A program made the position numbers and the translations under genes. Below the pieces are notes generated by a model. It did no database searches. It was not told the origin of the DNA and was given only the letters and a program-made list of their open reading frames with translations. Below are positions 49,501 to 61,607 of a stretch of 64,000 nucleotides of DNA, one piece after another; the first letter of the stretch is position 1, and the number at the start of each line of letters is the position of its first letter. This DNA comes from Otis tarda (taxonomy: Eukaryota; Chordata; Aves; Otidiformes; Otididae): NCBI GenBank assembly GCA_026413225.1, contig CM048554.1:12499463-12563462 (forward strand), in the 5' to 3' direction.

Positions 49501-51821
49501 AAGCTGGTCTCTAGCATGGGGGAATTTGGGGGAACTTGCTATGGGGAGAGGCCTGCACAGAGCCCATATAAAGGGAGATAAGGAACTGAATTGGTGGCAC
49601 TTCTGTTTTTGCATTCCTACCTAGAGAATGTAATCTGACACATGATTATAAAACATTATCCTTCTCTAACAGATAAAAATTTCCGTAAAATATATATTTA
49701 TGAGTGCATTCTTTGCCTTAAGCATTGAGTTTAAAATACAGAACCATACGACAGCCCAGGCTGGAAGGGACCTGGAAAGATCATCTGGTCCAATCTTTCA
49801 TGGGAGAGGGAGGCTAGATGAGATTATCTGGCACCCAGTCCAGTCACATCTTGCATGCTGAGAGGTATGCAGGGGGGATGCACTGAATAGCGGAGCTGGT
49901 CCTTTCTTTTTTAGAGTTGAGATGAATGGAACTGTTACAGAAAGATGCTGGTTTTCCATTAAGACAAATGGCTGTGTGAGGATAAAGTTAAAAACTTGCT
50001 GTTGAGTTGCAAGAAGTATTAGTTTATAGAAGGGAGGAAGTAAAAAGCTGCCAGGAAAAAGATGTTTATGGCAAATTGCCAGATTAAATTTTAATTGCAT
50101 ATAATTATGAACTGTAGCTAAGCAGCACAGATTATGCGAGAAATGAAGGCCTTAAAACAAGGTAGAGGGAATTCTCATAAATAGGCAGTGGAAAGTATTT
50201 GCTTCCTTTCATCTTGCTGTAAATGTAGAAGTCCTTCCTTCATCTGTTACAGGGATGTAAAATAACTGGCTAATCATTGGCTTTGCATACAAGGGATTAC
50301 AACTTTAGTGAACTGTATTTGTAGCTTAGAAATAATGAAGTAGCTAATGAAGTCTGCACTTTAAAAATATATACGAACTTTTGAATAATTAAGAATCATG
50401 AAATATGACTTAATTACTCTTACGTGCAGGTTGAAATTATATGACCTAGGAAACTGCACAAGGGAAGAAATCTGTTTATACAACATGGAAAATGTCTATC
50501 TAAAAATAAGATGAGATAATTATGTCATCTCCTTAACTCTTAAGAACACAATGATGTTGTGGCTGAACGGTGAAGAACTTAAAGGAGAGAATTCCTGTTT
50601 GAATGTAGTTTTGTTCAATTGTAGTAGTGACTGTCTTGGAAGTTGAGTCTGTTGCTTCAGTGTTGGATTAAGAAATACAGCCACATTTCTATATTTAATG
50701 CACTAAATTATCCCTTATTTGTGTTTTCCAGAATCACAGTTGAAAGACAATCCTGCTTTTTCTATGCTAAATGATTCAGATGATGATGTGATTTATGGGT
50801 AAGATTATAAAATACCTATGAAGAATTACTTTTGGTGTGTTATTTTTGTAATTTTCCATAGTCATTAAGTGAAGGCTTTGTAGGTTGTTAGTGAAAGTAT
50901 TTTGCCTAAAGAACAGAAACATAGCTTTATTCTGAAACAGAAATGTAATGAGAATCCATGGGGGTTTTTTTGTTTGTTTGTTTGTTTTTTTGGTTTCTAA
51001 AAGGGATTTCCATGACACTGACGCAAACAGGTAAGAAGGTATTAGGATGCTGGTAGGTCACGGAGTGAAGGTAGCAAGAGCTGCGCAAGGGAAGGACTGT
51101 CTTTTAAATTGGGGAGGATTGCAGGAGTTAGCAAAGAGGCAGATGGTATGTAAATGCTGCAGAGAAGGACAATGGCTATTCTTAAGCGTCCATCACTTAC
51201 TGAAATAAGAGTAATCAAATCTAGAAAGACTTCCTGGACTTGTGTGAGTTTATGTAATATGAGAATTATAGTGGCATTTAAAACCCCTCCGGGTCAGGTG
51301 TCTCTGTGCTAGACACTGAACAAACTCATTATCTGCCCTTGATGTTTTCTCTTACCAAGGACACTGAAGGGGTTGGAACAGTGAGGATGGGGGTTCATAC
51401 TGCAGTAACCTGAGCAAGTCTGTGCTAGAGTAGCTACATGCCTTGTCTGAGATAGCTTGCCTTTGTTTAGTTAGAGGAGTAGTGGTAGTGCCAGCTTGCT
51501 CCTATATTAATTCTTGTGAAGAGTGGCTTGTAGTTACTGGAATAACTTTACTTCTGCATCATCCTCTGGAGAGAAGTCATAGATGTATTGTTCCTATCTC
51601 CAAAAAGGAAGGAGAACATGTACCACCTTCTTACCCAAATAACAATTTGATGCCTTAATGTAGTTTAGAACTTTCTGGACTTATTTTGGAATTCCTATCT
51701 GAACACCATCTTTGGAATTTTTAACAAGTATCTGTTTCACAGGAGCGACTATGAAGAAATGCCACTTCAGAATGGCCAAGCTATTAGAGCCAAGTATAAA
51801 GAGGAGTCAGACAGTGATTGA
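19218..51821 (+). CDS. TMEM181: TMEM181, multi-pass GOST-type membrane protein
   Basis: Seventeen coding exons: 19218-19348, 32134-32237, 37953-38008, 39251-39341, 39952-40070, 41165-41284, 43240-43320, 44279-44378, 45126-45256, 45882-45973, 46740-46797, 47465-47567, 47654-47705, 48375-48457, 49002-49091, 50732-50798 and 51743-51821 (TGA). They total 1,557 bases, 518 residues, and I recognise the product as TMEM181 (GPR178). Order: a charged cytosolic N terminus 1-56; TM1 about 57-78; a lumenal domain about 80-208 with sequons NNS, NLS, NVS, NYT and NIT; then a seven-helix bundle (about 223-240, 255-280, 290-310, 320-338, 364-384, 400-420, 442-462); and an acidic tail ending EESDSD. In humans the protein is known as a host factor for cytolethal distending toxin, and it belongs with GPR180/Wntless-like GOST proteins. 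Intron 14 is AT-AC. An alternative first exon at 27,331 would replace residues 1-44. Confidence 0.93.
20525..20755 (+). mobile_element. CR1 LINE, degraded 3' end
   Basis: Translated pieces read like the C-terminal end of CR1 ORF2 ([14 protein letters not shown], then [17 protein letters not shown] with small errors). They are followed by a tail that resembles the usual GAGGTCTCTTCCAGCTCTG ending. It is old, with stops and indels. Confidence 0.6.
26169..26510 (-). mobile_element. CR1 LINE 3' end
   Basis: Reverse orientation: the left end is the complement of the ATTCTATG tail (CATAGAATCATAGAATGG), followed by the complement of the conserved CR1 3' end and of the last about 85 codons of ORF2. 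It closely matches the element at 61.6 kb and is 5'-truncated like most CR1 copies. It sits in TMEM181 intron 1. Confidence 0.93.
27331..27338 (+). CDS. TMEM181: Alternative first coding exon 1b of TMEM181
   Basis: ATGGAGCC is followed by the donor GTGAGT. Joined to the exon at 32,134 (which begins G CTG GCA CCG) it reads [14 protein letters not shown] in the same frame and phase as exon 1a. The resulting form has 477 residues and begins a few residues before TM1, lacking the charged 44-residue N terminus. An out-of-frame ATG lies upstream at 27,318. The case rests on the CpG island, the donor, and exact phase. Confidence 0.65.
27574..27602 (+). repeat. GGGACC hexanucleotide repeat
   Basis: Nearly five tandem units (four full plus GGGAC), 235 bases downstream of the exon 1b donor, within the CpG island. 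Confidence 0.95.
35458..36512 (+). mobile_element. CR1 LINE with open 3' half of ORF2
   Basis: About 1.05 kb, 5'-truncated, in TMEM181 intron 2. The frame stays open from before the left edge to the TAG at 36,413. It encodes the reverse transcriptase palm and downstream region: FADDTKLGG carries the catalytic ADD motif, and [16 protein letters not shown] and [19 protein letters not shown] follow. It ends in GATTCTATGATTCTATG repeats. The 3' tail (GATGATCTTATAGGTCCC) differs from that of the 26-kb and 61.6-kb copies, so it belongs to another subfamily. The endonuclease and fingers are missing, so it cannot move on its own. Confidence 0.95.
36590..36925 (+). mobile_element. CR1 LINE, older 3' fragment
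   Basis: A run of CR1 ORF2-like sequence, with ACACAAGATGGAACACAAGA, a TTAGATATTAGGAA segment and GGTTGCCCAGGGCGGTTC, followed by a diverged 3' end. It has several indels. It lies only about 80 bases after the younger CR1. Confidence 0.75.
40671..40694 (+). repeat. TA dinucleotide repeat
   Basis: Alternating TA broken once by C, in TMEM181 intron 5. Confidence 0.85.
43490..43765 (+). mobile_element. CR1 LINE, worn 3' end
   Basis: It shows a TTAGATGCTAGGAAAAA segment, a diverged GGATGCCCAAAGTGTGGAGA block and the ending GGGCTAGATGACCTCCAGAG, followed by TCTCTTACAACCTAAATTATG. This is the CR1 3' pattern in an older subfamily. It lies in TMEM181 intron 7. Confidence 0.8.
46335..46568 (+). mobile_element. 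CR1 LINE 3' end
   Basis: It starts at TTTAGATTGGACATAAGGAA, passes through GGTTGCCCAGAGAGGTGGTG and ends CCAACCCAAACCATTCTATG. It is a close relative of the 61.6-kb element with small deletions, in TMEM181 intron 10. Confidence 0.93.
48458..49001 (+). other. TMEM181: U12-type AT-AC intron of TMEM181 (intron 14)
   Basis: The donor is ATATCCTT, the exact U12 consensus, after exon base 48,457. The acceptor is TACTAC before 49,002, and the branch-like motif TCCTTGAC lies about 10-15 bases upstream. Splicing here joins N-S(T|CA)-A-E-F in frame and matches the known TMEM181 protein. There is no usable GT donor in place: reading through gives a stop within five codons. Confidence 0.9.
49738..49800 (-). 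mobile_element. CR1 LINE, short 3' scrap
   Basis: CAGCCCAGGCTGGAAGGGAC followed by CATCTGGTCCAATC is the complement of a CR1 3' end. Only about 60 bases can be supported. Confidence 0.65.
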
Positions 51822-54800
51822 TTTTGATGCAGACTTGTTCAGCTGGAATTAAACCAATTCTGAAGTTTTCCTAGATGGACAACTTCTTTGGCTTCCTTAC
51901 AGTCTGCTGTCATCTGAACACCGACTCCCAGGAAGGACATCCTGCTTCTTTTTCTGTTTACAAAGTTAAAACTGAAAAAAAGAACACTTGAAAAGATTGT
52001 GGTGAAAACTTAAGAAACCAAAATTTGTACACGTCTTATAAAATTCCTGATAGCAGGATGTCTGTGGACTGAAATATTTAAGTCTATTTCCATTTAGAAG
52101 TGTCACTGATTATACGCTGATTTTAAAATTGCTTCCTTGCTGCTTGGTTTTGGTTTGGGTGGGTTTTTTTTTTTATAATTACGTACAGCATACTGTCATT
52201 CATCTGTTATGCTTGTGTTAGATCTGTTGTATATTGTTGACTGCTGTATGAAGTGCCTCGTTTCCCTTTCAATTTTCTATCTTAGTCTTTTGAGCTGGAG
52301 GCAGGGAATGAAATGTTTTAGGGCTTTTTCTCTTCTTTTTTTCCTTTTTTTTTAAAATGCAAGAAAACACAAGCTTTCCATTCTTCCTTTGAAGAAGCGA
52401 TATAGACTTAAGACGATTTAGACCATTTAAAAAATTCATTTAAATGAGTTTACCAGATTTTTAAGTGCAAGATATGTGCAAATAGTCAAGTTCTAGTGAG
52501 CCAAAATAGCCTCAGTGGTGCAAAATTATTCGTATAGTATATGTTTCATATCATACTTTATCACCACAATGGAAGAGTTTGTTTTGGTTTTTTGTTTTGT
52601 TTTTCTAAACAGGCCTTTCAAATGGAAATATTTAGGCATGAGCAAATCTCAGAAGGAAGCCAGTACTACTCTTTCTGGGGTTTTTTGTATGCTGGAGGAG
52701 ATTGTTACATTTAAAGAGAATAGAGTGTGAAAATTTCATAGAGAATTGTCATTTCAGATTTTCAAACATTTCATTTTTAGAGGCTTTTTCTACATCAGAA
52801 TTTTTCTTTAAGTTGTGTTAATAGATAGTTAATTTACACCCTAGGAACAATTGTGGTTGCTCCTGTATTGAAGGTGCATGAGAGTTAGCTTTTGAGCATG
52901 TCCTGTGCATAGTTCAACTTCTCTGGCATACTACAGTTGCCGCCTGTTCTGATAGGAACTTTTACTCGTACATTTTGTGATTATCTGTATTCCAGTCTGT
53001 GCTGGAACAGAGTTATATGGGAATTAACTATTCCTAGTACAATGCTGCTGCTGCTCCTTCTCTGAAAGTTGGTTTTCTCCTACACCATTGTTCAGTTCTT
53101 TATTTAAGCAGATGCTGTTTGTTTCTAACTACTTTTGTTTTCAGGTACTTGACCTGTCAGAGAGTATCTTGTTTTTCCGTGGATTTGTAATTGTGATTTA
53201 CTTTTGTAAAATTTCTCTGCCCTGCTGCTGTAGAAAAGACTCTCAGATGCACTGTTAATGTATTTGGCAGAAAATGGTGCTGGCTTACACTAGGGAATTG
53301 TGCTCATCATTGAACTAGTTTAAGCAGAAGAGTGCAATGAAGTCCTACTCGCTGAATCATATTGGGGAAAAAAGTAGATTTGTTCTGCTTTCATGCAACA
53401 ACTGTTCTAGACCATTCCCATTGCAATAACCTCCTGGTAGCTCTTCAAGATCATGAAGTGACGCTTCACAGGATGGCCGTTTGGTTAGAGAGAGGACCAA
53501 AGGAACTGCTTCATGTGCTTATATCCTTGCTGGCATAGAATAGTTCAGATTAAATCAGTGCTCTGCTAAAGACAAGTGTGGTAAGATACTCTGTGTGTGA
53601 GAGAGAGTGAGCTTTCTAAAATTATGTAGAGCTGTGAAATTTTTTGAGGGTATTTGAAATTTAAAACTTTCTGTACCAGGGATCATTTATTTGCTAGAAG
53701 CCAAAGCACTGCTGTGTGGCAAAAGCAAGGAAACTGCTGGTGAGGAGGGAAAAATCTTTTTCCTTTAATTTCTTAATTAATTTGTGTCAGTTTAGAAGAA
53801 CATATAGGAAAACATTAAAGAAGTATTTTACGATGGTGGTGGGTTTTTTTTTTTCAGTGAACTGTAATTAGCTGTACCTTCAGCACTTCCTTCTAGACTT
53901 TTTTTTTTTTAATCAACTACAAGAGATGATCTTTGTATCCTAAAAGAGGAGAGCCTTTTCTTGGTTTTACTATTCCCCAGGTGACTCTCTTGAGGCTTAC
54001 AGCTGTTTGAATTGGCAGAGTCAGACTTGGGAGCCAGCTAGGCATCCTTTGCACACCCCAAAGCCTTCTGGCTTCTGTTGGAGTAACAGTGGGTACAAGA
54101 ATTAGGGCTTCAAAAACTGATGTTTACATGATCCTTACGTATTCAGATCTTTTGGGTCTGATCTTGTTTAATTCTATTCTAAATTGTTCTGAAGAGAGAA
54201 AATGTTTGATTTGACCAATGTGCAAAGTATACTAAGGTTTCTTATCACAGTCTGAACTGGTCATTACTGTTAACCCTGAAATACAGTGTCATGCTTTGGG
54301 ATTTTGTTAACTAAAGAAAATATTTTAAATGTAACTTTAATTATTTTTTTCTAAGGTGTTCTCAGCCCATTTCACTTGCCATTTTGTTTGCACTAACTTT
54401 TCTACATCACTACATTCAAAGTGGAAATAGGAAAGCTGAGAATGGGAAATGTGTACTTCAAGTAAGTATCTCACTACGAAAAGAGTGAGAAAATAGTTTC
54501 CTTGTCAATTTTTAGAGATTATATCTAAGCAACGCTTGCAATGCAAAATAGATTTGTATTTCAGAAGTGCTAGAGTGTGATGGTAAGCTTGGCTGAAGCA
54601 CTGTTGCATCAAATTCAGTATACAGTGAAAAGGCAAAAGAAGTGAAGCAGATGAGGCAGTGGTTTTGCTAGCAAGAACTCTCAGTTTCACTCCTCTTATT
54701 TCCACAACTGGAAAACAGAGACAGCATTTGAGGAATATTACAACGTGGACTGTAAACAGCTTGGGAGTAGGTGGCATAAATTCACCTCTGAGTAACGTAT

Positions 54801-55700
54801 TGTAGCCTAAGGGTGAAACAGAAGAGATCTGCATTAAGAAACTAGCCTGGCTTGCCTTTTGTTACTGCTAAAGTAATGAAGTATTTCCATCACTAGCGGA
54901 ACTGTATAAAATTAGAAAAATATGCAAAAAGGCCCCACAGCAGTGTTCCTGCTCTGAAGGAGATGCCGCCTATTAAATAATTGCAAGACTTCCATGTACA
55001 CAATGATCAAGAGGAACTTTTAAGAAATCAATAATCACTGAGTGTGAGCCATTCACAGCAACCACTTTCTATAGTGTTTACTTTAAAAATACCGTTGGTG
55101 TTGGAATTGGTCGGAAACTTTCCCAGGACTGGCAAAGAACAGGAAGCATAAGGCTTCACACCAGTAAGGAACAGCTACTGTGCAACAGGCATGTGGCACT
55201 AACACCGGGGAAAATGGGAGGCTGGTTCCAGCTAGGAAAGACTTTGATCCGTTGTCTTTCTCTGAGCCAAACGACAACTTTGTATCCATAGTAACCTAAT
55301 TTTTTTCCCCTATTTCATTTTGCTTATGCCAGTAATAATCTTTGCGTTACTGTAAAACTTTTTTTAGACATTTGTAAATATGTAAAATGAAAATATGGAA
55401 AAATTGTGTACCAAAATGGTATAAAAAATGTGTAAGATAAATGCTCTGTTTAATGAGAAGCTGTAATTAAATGCTGCTTTGAGAAAGTGTGCATGAGGAG
55501 GTGTATTAAATATTCTGTGTCTAGGAGTTGTGTTAATGACAGCAAATTATCCATTTATGTCAGAAAACTTCATGCTAATATGGAATATGAAGGAAAATTA
55601 ATATTTTACTTCAAGGAAAAGTTGGATATTGAGTTTCTTGGAAGAATTCATGTGCGTAATCATTGTTAAATATGTTCATAATAAAGTTTTATATCTTTAT
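51822..55700 (+). other. TMEM181: TMEM181 3'UTR
   Basis: About 3.9 kb without a gene-like frame. It is AT-rich with several ATTTA motifs and T-runs. The far end is set by AATAAA at 55,680. Nearer signals may give shorter forms. The extent is inferred from the signal and from the absence of other features, not from transcript data. Confidence 0.55.
55680..55685 (+). promoter_or_regulatory. TMEM181: Distal polyadenylation signal of TMEM181
   Basis: AATAAA followed by T/GT-rich sequence (TTTTATATCTTTATATTGT), which fits a cleavage site near 55,700. Confidence 0.6.
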
Positions 55701-57964
55701 ATTGTATCTATCTTGATTTTATTTTCCTTCCAGTGAATGGCCAAGTGCACAATTTTCATAACTTAACGCATGTATTTTCTTATGCATATTTAGACTTGGT
55801 TTGTTGCATAAGGACGGGATCCAGGAGGCTCTGTTAGCACAGATTAACCAGGGAATTATGGTTTGGGTTGGTATTTTGGGGGTTTTTTGCTTACCCTGTC
55901 TGGGTTTGAAGGTGGAAGGACAGGTTGCTAATTTTCCTAAGAAATATGCAAAGGGGAAATTGCATTCTCAAATGGCTTAACGGTGGCTTTGCAAAGCCTG
56001 CTGTGGTCATGCCGGCAGTAAAACTTCCCCTGGTGAATGTCAGTGCCAGCTCCCTTTCTGCCAAATCTGCATGCTTCACCTCAGCAGCTGCCAGATGTCT
56101 CTGCCAGCAGGGCTGTCAGTTCGCCTACTGAACCTGCAATGATCCATCCTCTCAGCACATCCAGGAAGGGCTGCCCCACCTTCAACCCAGTAATTAAAAA
56201 AAAAGTTTAGAGATTATGAAGATGCTGATGTCGTTCATCTCCTTCATGTAGCTCTGTCTTCCAAGAGTCTGCTCATAGCTGGTAGACTGCAGAAGTGATC
56301 AGCATGTCACCCTCCGTTTGGGGTGATGACATTCCTTGTATAATCTCGAGGAGAGTCTGAAATTTCATTGAGTGCCAAATAAAATGGCTGTAAATACCTC
56401 TGCGCAAATGGGTACTCAGCTTACTCCTGCTTTACTATCAGAGATGGCAGTACTCATTGACCACAAGCAGTTAACTCTGAAGCTACTTCCTTTAGGTTTC
56501 AGTTAAAACAGTTAAGGGTGGAAGACAGGCCAGACTGATTCGTGGCATTTGCAGTAAATTATGACACACGCTCCCCGCTCCCCGCCCCGAGTACCCCTTT
56601 CCTGCTCCTCCCCTCCAAATCGGGGCTGACATGCTACTGATTTCTGCAGCTGTAGTCACATGAAGACCTAGGGCAGCAAACTAGAGACAGGAAACAGAGA
56701 CTGATTTTATGATTACCTTCCTCACTACACCAGCCCACAGTTTGTGCTAATTTTTTTTTTCTTTTTTTTAACACAGTCAATTACCTAGAGCAAGGCCTCT
56801 GCAAGCTCATCACCCCAGTGCTTTACTTTGGCATGGAGCTGAGCTAGCCCGCAGTCTTTGAAAAGGATGATTAAAAATTAAGATGTTTGAAAACAATTCA
56901 GCACCTGTACAACATCAAGACTCCACTATGCAATGTCTACAGTGTTTTGCAGAAAAGGCTTCTCAACCTGGGGTGGAGCACCCCGAAAAAAAAAATCTGT
57001 TTGGATACACCAAGTTATCACAGCGAGCACCCCTGTGCAACTAGCACTACGAGAAACACATCCTCTCCTGTGATTTGATTTTTGAGTATTGCATCTTTCC
57101 AGATTGGGGAAATATACTGTTGTATCAGCAGTCATCTCTTTCTAAACAGCTGTAGTTGAGAGCCAGATTCTGAAAATATTTGCCAGGGCTTCCTAAATAT
57201 AAGCAAAGGCAGGTCACTCTGACTGACTAGCCTGGGAATACTCTCCTGTACTTGCTTTGAAATTCCTTCAGCTTCACTAGCAGTGAGCTACTGCTTACAG
57301 AATCAGCACAGCAGTTTCCAAAGGCAGCCTGAAATTCATCACATGCTCCCATTTCTTTAATTAGGTGGAAAAAAAAAAACCACCTTATCCAAACCTATGC
57401 TGAAAACTTGTTTTACTTGTTATTCCTCTGCAACTTTACTCTAGAAGGCAGGAGGAACTACTCAGAGGTTATTTAGTCACATCGCTTGAGGTGTTTTTTT
57501 CTCCCCCTTACAGAAAGGATCATGTTTCACCAACTGTGAGAACTGGTCACGCTATCAGCAAAATCAATGTAGAAGGCAGCAGGTAAGCTCAAGACTTACT
57601 TAACACATGTAATTGGCTGCAGCAGTGAATGGTTACCTGTGTATAGCTTGCTGAGCACTCCTAGAATGTGAAAAACTTCTTATCTGCCTTTGTTGAATGA
57701 AGATAGTTATTTCTGTTATTGTTCCTTGCCCTAAATACCATACAATCAGATTACACAAGTCCCAAAAATGCAGCCAATTTACTTTCCGATAAACATCATC
57801 TCATTTTCTGGCAAGTTTGTAGTGACTGTGGCAAAATTATGGAAGTGCTGTGTATTCTGGTATGTACCTCAACTACCTTGAAGACAATTAAAAGAACTGC
57901 AATTTGTAAAATAAATAAATAAATAAATAAATAATGTGAGCTGTTAATTTTAAATGAGTCACAC
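55701..57964. other. Intergenic interval between convergent genes
   Basis: No exon or mobile element was recognised. It contains short A- and T-runs and ends in an AAAT microsatellite. Both neighbours end towards it. Confidence 0.5.
57908..57934 (+). repeat. AAAT microsatellite
   Basis: Six to seven AAAT units close to the expected 3' end of DYNLT1. Confidence 0.93.
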
Positions 57965-57986
57965 CAATGGTTATGAATTTCAATAA

Positions 57987-57992
57987 TTTAAT
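57987..57992 (-). promoter_or_regulatory. DYNLT1: Candidate polyadenylation signal of DYNLT1
   Basis: ATTAAA on the - strand, about 330 bases past the DYNLT1 stop. No closer canonical AATAAA was found in the 3' flank, so this variant is the best candidate. Confidence 0.45.
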
Positions 57993-58320
57993 GCGAACCA
58001 AGAGTACAAAGTGTGAAAGTCAGTCTCATTTAGTCAGAGTCTTACAAAAGAAATCTAGAGAAAGTGTCTACATTGCAGCAGATGTCAGTATTAGCACCTT
58101 GAAGAGAAGTTCTTGAAGTGTTAAGACAGTCTGGCAACACTGGTACGATACTAACTACAAACATAAACCATGTAACAGCATATTTTCACATTTCTACATT
58201 TGAAAAAAGTTACTTAAAAAGTACATTAAAAACAGAAGTTGTTCAGTGTATTCACAGCTTGAGTAGAGATGGAATCAAGTGCTGGAGTAGAAAACAGAAG
58301 GATGAATTATTCCAAGGCAA

Positions 58321-60381
58321 TTATATTGCAAGTCCAAAGGCACTGACAACACAGTACATCGTCTTATTCTCCCATCTCACAGTGCAGGTTCCTACAAACA
58401 CACAAAAAAAAAAGAGTTTCAGAGACAGAAGAAAGTTACAGTGATTAAATGCATGCCCTTATATGCATGCTTGTTATTCTTTACATTAAGGATCTTAAGA
58501 ACAAAGCTTTCACAACAGCTAAGCATTTCATATATGCCTTAGCATAACAGCCAGATGGAAAAACTACCAGCCTGTATGCTACAACTCCAAAACTACAGCA
58601 CTCAGGAAAAAAGAAAAGCACGGTGCCTAGTGTTAAAGGTACTAGCATTAAAGTTGCAAGCTGAAAAATCCAACAGTTGTGTTCCTTACCATCACAGTTG
58701 TTGTCCCAGAAGCAAGAGCTTGCTGTATGTAGTCCAGCACCATTCTTTTGCATAATCACACAGGTCACTGTTAGTCAGCAGAGAAGCTTTTATTAATTTA
58801 TCACTAACATTAACTAGCATTTAGCTACATTTTTGCTGAGCATAGTACATACAAACACACGTATGCATACGTACGTGCTTATGAGTAGTTTACAGACATG
58901 GTTCTTGCTGAGATTTTCCCCCACCCCCAACCCACCAGTGCACTTGACTGTACCAGCTTTACCAGAAAACAGAAAGTGGAGCTCACCAATATACTTGAAA
59001 GGCTTCCCCAGCTTCATGAGCTGGCTGAGTGTTTGCTCCACCACACAAGTTGTCCACTGGTTCACTTTGCAGTGGTGGTAGGCATTGCCACCTATCGCGC
59101 TTTCTATGGCCTGTTGGCAACAAACAGGTAAAATAAGCTGCACTGTTGTCAATCCACAAGGCCCCCATTAACCCATTCCAACACAGAGCACTCAAGATGA
59201 GCCCCCATACCCACTGAAAAAGTCCTAAATACTGATTGCTGGAAGTGTTTTCAATCCTTAAAAAACCTGCACGTCAGAGCTTGAGCCAGACACAGGGGGA
59301 ATTATCATAGATCCCACTCTCTCATCATTTTGTGGTATTTTGATTCTTTGTTTGTGATTCCTATCCCAATGTCCTGAAGACAAGAGTTAGGAAAAGTGTC
59401 TTGCATTTAAACAGTCCTGAAGAGACTAAAAAAATGCACAGAATGGCTCATTCACACATATTCTTCTACGGAAATGAACGTCAAGATTCTTCAGCAGAAT
59501 CATTTTGGGGAAAAAAAAAAAAAAAAACCTCAAATCTAAAGCAAAAGACCCATGTAGCTGCTGGTTATTAACAGAGCAGACGCCTTCAGCCAAATAATCT
59601 ATGTTACTTATGAGGATAGTTTCCCCTTTAAGATACAAATAAAAGTACAGTAAAGCTGCACTTTTTTCACTGACACATTTTTTCCTCACAGAAATTGTTT
59701 AAAAAACAACCACAAAAGTAATTTCAGATTCAGGAGAGACAAGAGCGTGTATTAAAGCATGTGTATTCAATTTACGGAGTCTGACCAAAGCAGTTGTTTT
59801 GGAACAAGAAAAAGATTGCACTAGTCTACTCTACGAGAGGAATTCTGGACACAAAAAATAAATCCCTCTGGAAATTTTCTAGACAGGAAATTCATGTTTC
59901 TTAGCAACAAGAATGGTTCAGTCATTTCAAACGAACAATAGCTCATTTTGGAGGCAAAGCATCTCAAAAGAGCAGAGTAACATGCAAATGCAGATAGCCT
60001 ATAAAAAACCCTGTATGTTATTGAAACATAAAATCTCTTTCTACGGGGTTTGACATACAACATCCCCCTAGAAATTCTAAAAGGGATACACTGCAACCAG
60101 ATAGGAGCACATGAAATTTTAATTATCCTTTGAGTTTGTAATACATATCACAACCAAGGCCAGGTATCATTTCTCCTTCAAGTGTGCACATTGGTTAAAA
60201 CAAAAATTATCTATACTTTCACAGCAACCTATCCAGAGATCTATTACATATTAGCTATCAGATTTTCTTGAATGCTTTTTAGGACACAGCATACAACGTA
60301 CTATACCTTCACAGCAATGAAATCAAAATGTTAGCTTACCTCTTTAATGATGCCACTGACTTCATCAATGACAAAGGAAGT
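58321..60381 (-). CDS. DYNLT1: Dynein light chain Tctex-type 1 (DYNLT1), first exon off the window
   Basis: Exons in transcript order: 60340-60381, 58987-59110, 58690-58767 and 58321-58391 (TAA). Together they give 104 residues, starting [14 protein letters not shown] and ending AFGLAI. Mammalian DYNLT1 has 113 residues, so nine N-terminal residues and the start codon are on an exon to the right of 64,000. The core ([19 protein letters not shown], then the [20 protein letters not shown] region) is the conserved Tctex fold, which dimerises and binds dynein intermediate chain and cargo peptides. All junctions are GT-AG and in frame. The gene is transcribed towards TMEM181. Confidence 0.95.
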
Positions 60382-61309
60382 CTACCAAAAAAAGCAGAAT
60401 TTTAAATGAGTGGACGCATTCTTCTGTTTATAGAGTTCAAACCTTGTTAAGAACATGCACTAGAAGCTTAATTTACGCTCACAAATCAGAAGACAGCGAC
60501 TCTTCCTTTATTTGCTCATACGTACTCTGGCTCCCTGAACCCAGTCAAGCCAACATTCTTATCAAAGTAATGAAAAGTAACAGATGAACTAATAGTAGCT
60601 GGCCTTTTGAGTCAAAGTTTTCAAATTTTAACTGGAAAGTATTTTAAAAGAATACACATAGCAGTTCTGTAAATATATATTCTCATTTTACAACAAGCGT
60701 TAGTGTCCACAATTTGCAGTGGGGTTGCAGAGGTAACCTCAGTGTGCAGACACAGCTTACAGTTAAACGAAAGCGACATCTCCAGGGCACTGATGCGGAC
60801 AAAACATCGACTCACAGCTCAAGGAAAAGCTGTCATGACAATTTCAACTGGGGATAAGAAGAAAATTGCCCGTTGGAAACCAAAGGGGAAATCTAGCTCA
60901 CTGGACTTCCCACCACCTTCAGCCTTCTCCCAGGTTCTTGGGGGAGCCAGAGATTAAGTATGTGGAATGGGGATGGAGAAGGCTCCAACATTTTACTCAT
61001 CTTAAAACTACCACCCATTTATTGTATCGTTCATACAGTTTCTCATTTCAGTCCCTCAGCTATTACTGCCTCCGTGTAAGGTGGTAAAAACAAACCACCA
61101 CCACTGCCAGGGCAGCCGACCATCCCTAGGAGCCACTTCGACAGCTGGGGAGCACTACGGGGGATCTCGCACAGTGCGGTGGCGAGCCAGGCACCGCATT
61201 TTTACTATGGGTATCTCATAGTCTCACCTCACAAGCCAGAAGAAAAGAATCAGACAAAAGAAATGCACATAACAAACTAATTAATTTCATAAGGATGAAT
61301 AAGGAACCT

Positions 61310-61408
61310 GATCTGGTTGAAGATGTCCCTGCTCCCTGCAGGGGGGTTGGACTAGATGACCTTTGAAGGTCCCTTCCAACCCAAACCATTCTGTGATTCT
61401 ATGATTTT
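61310..61408 (+). mobile_element. CR1 LINE, 3' terminal fragment
   Basis: Only the last about 100 bases of a CR1, from AACCTGATCTGGTTGAAGAT through TTGGACTAGATGACCTTTG to the single octamer GATTCTATG. Confidence 0.93.
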
Positions 61409-61607
61409 AAAATTAACCTAACCAAGCATACGCTGACTGAGTTTTCACTGGGAGGTCTGTTAGCTTCTCCAGCTGTCAAACATGAATAACAGCATAATTT
61501 GGGTGTGCAGGCAGGACGCAGCTACACCAGCTCAGGAGAATTTCAAGACTGCATTCAGAAACATTTGGTCAGAAGGTGAACAATCTAGCCAGCTTCAATG
61601 ACATGTG

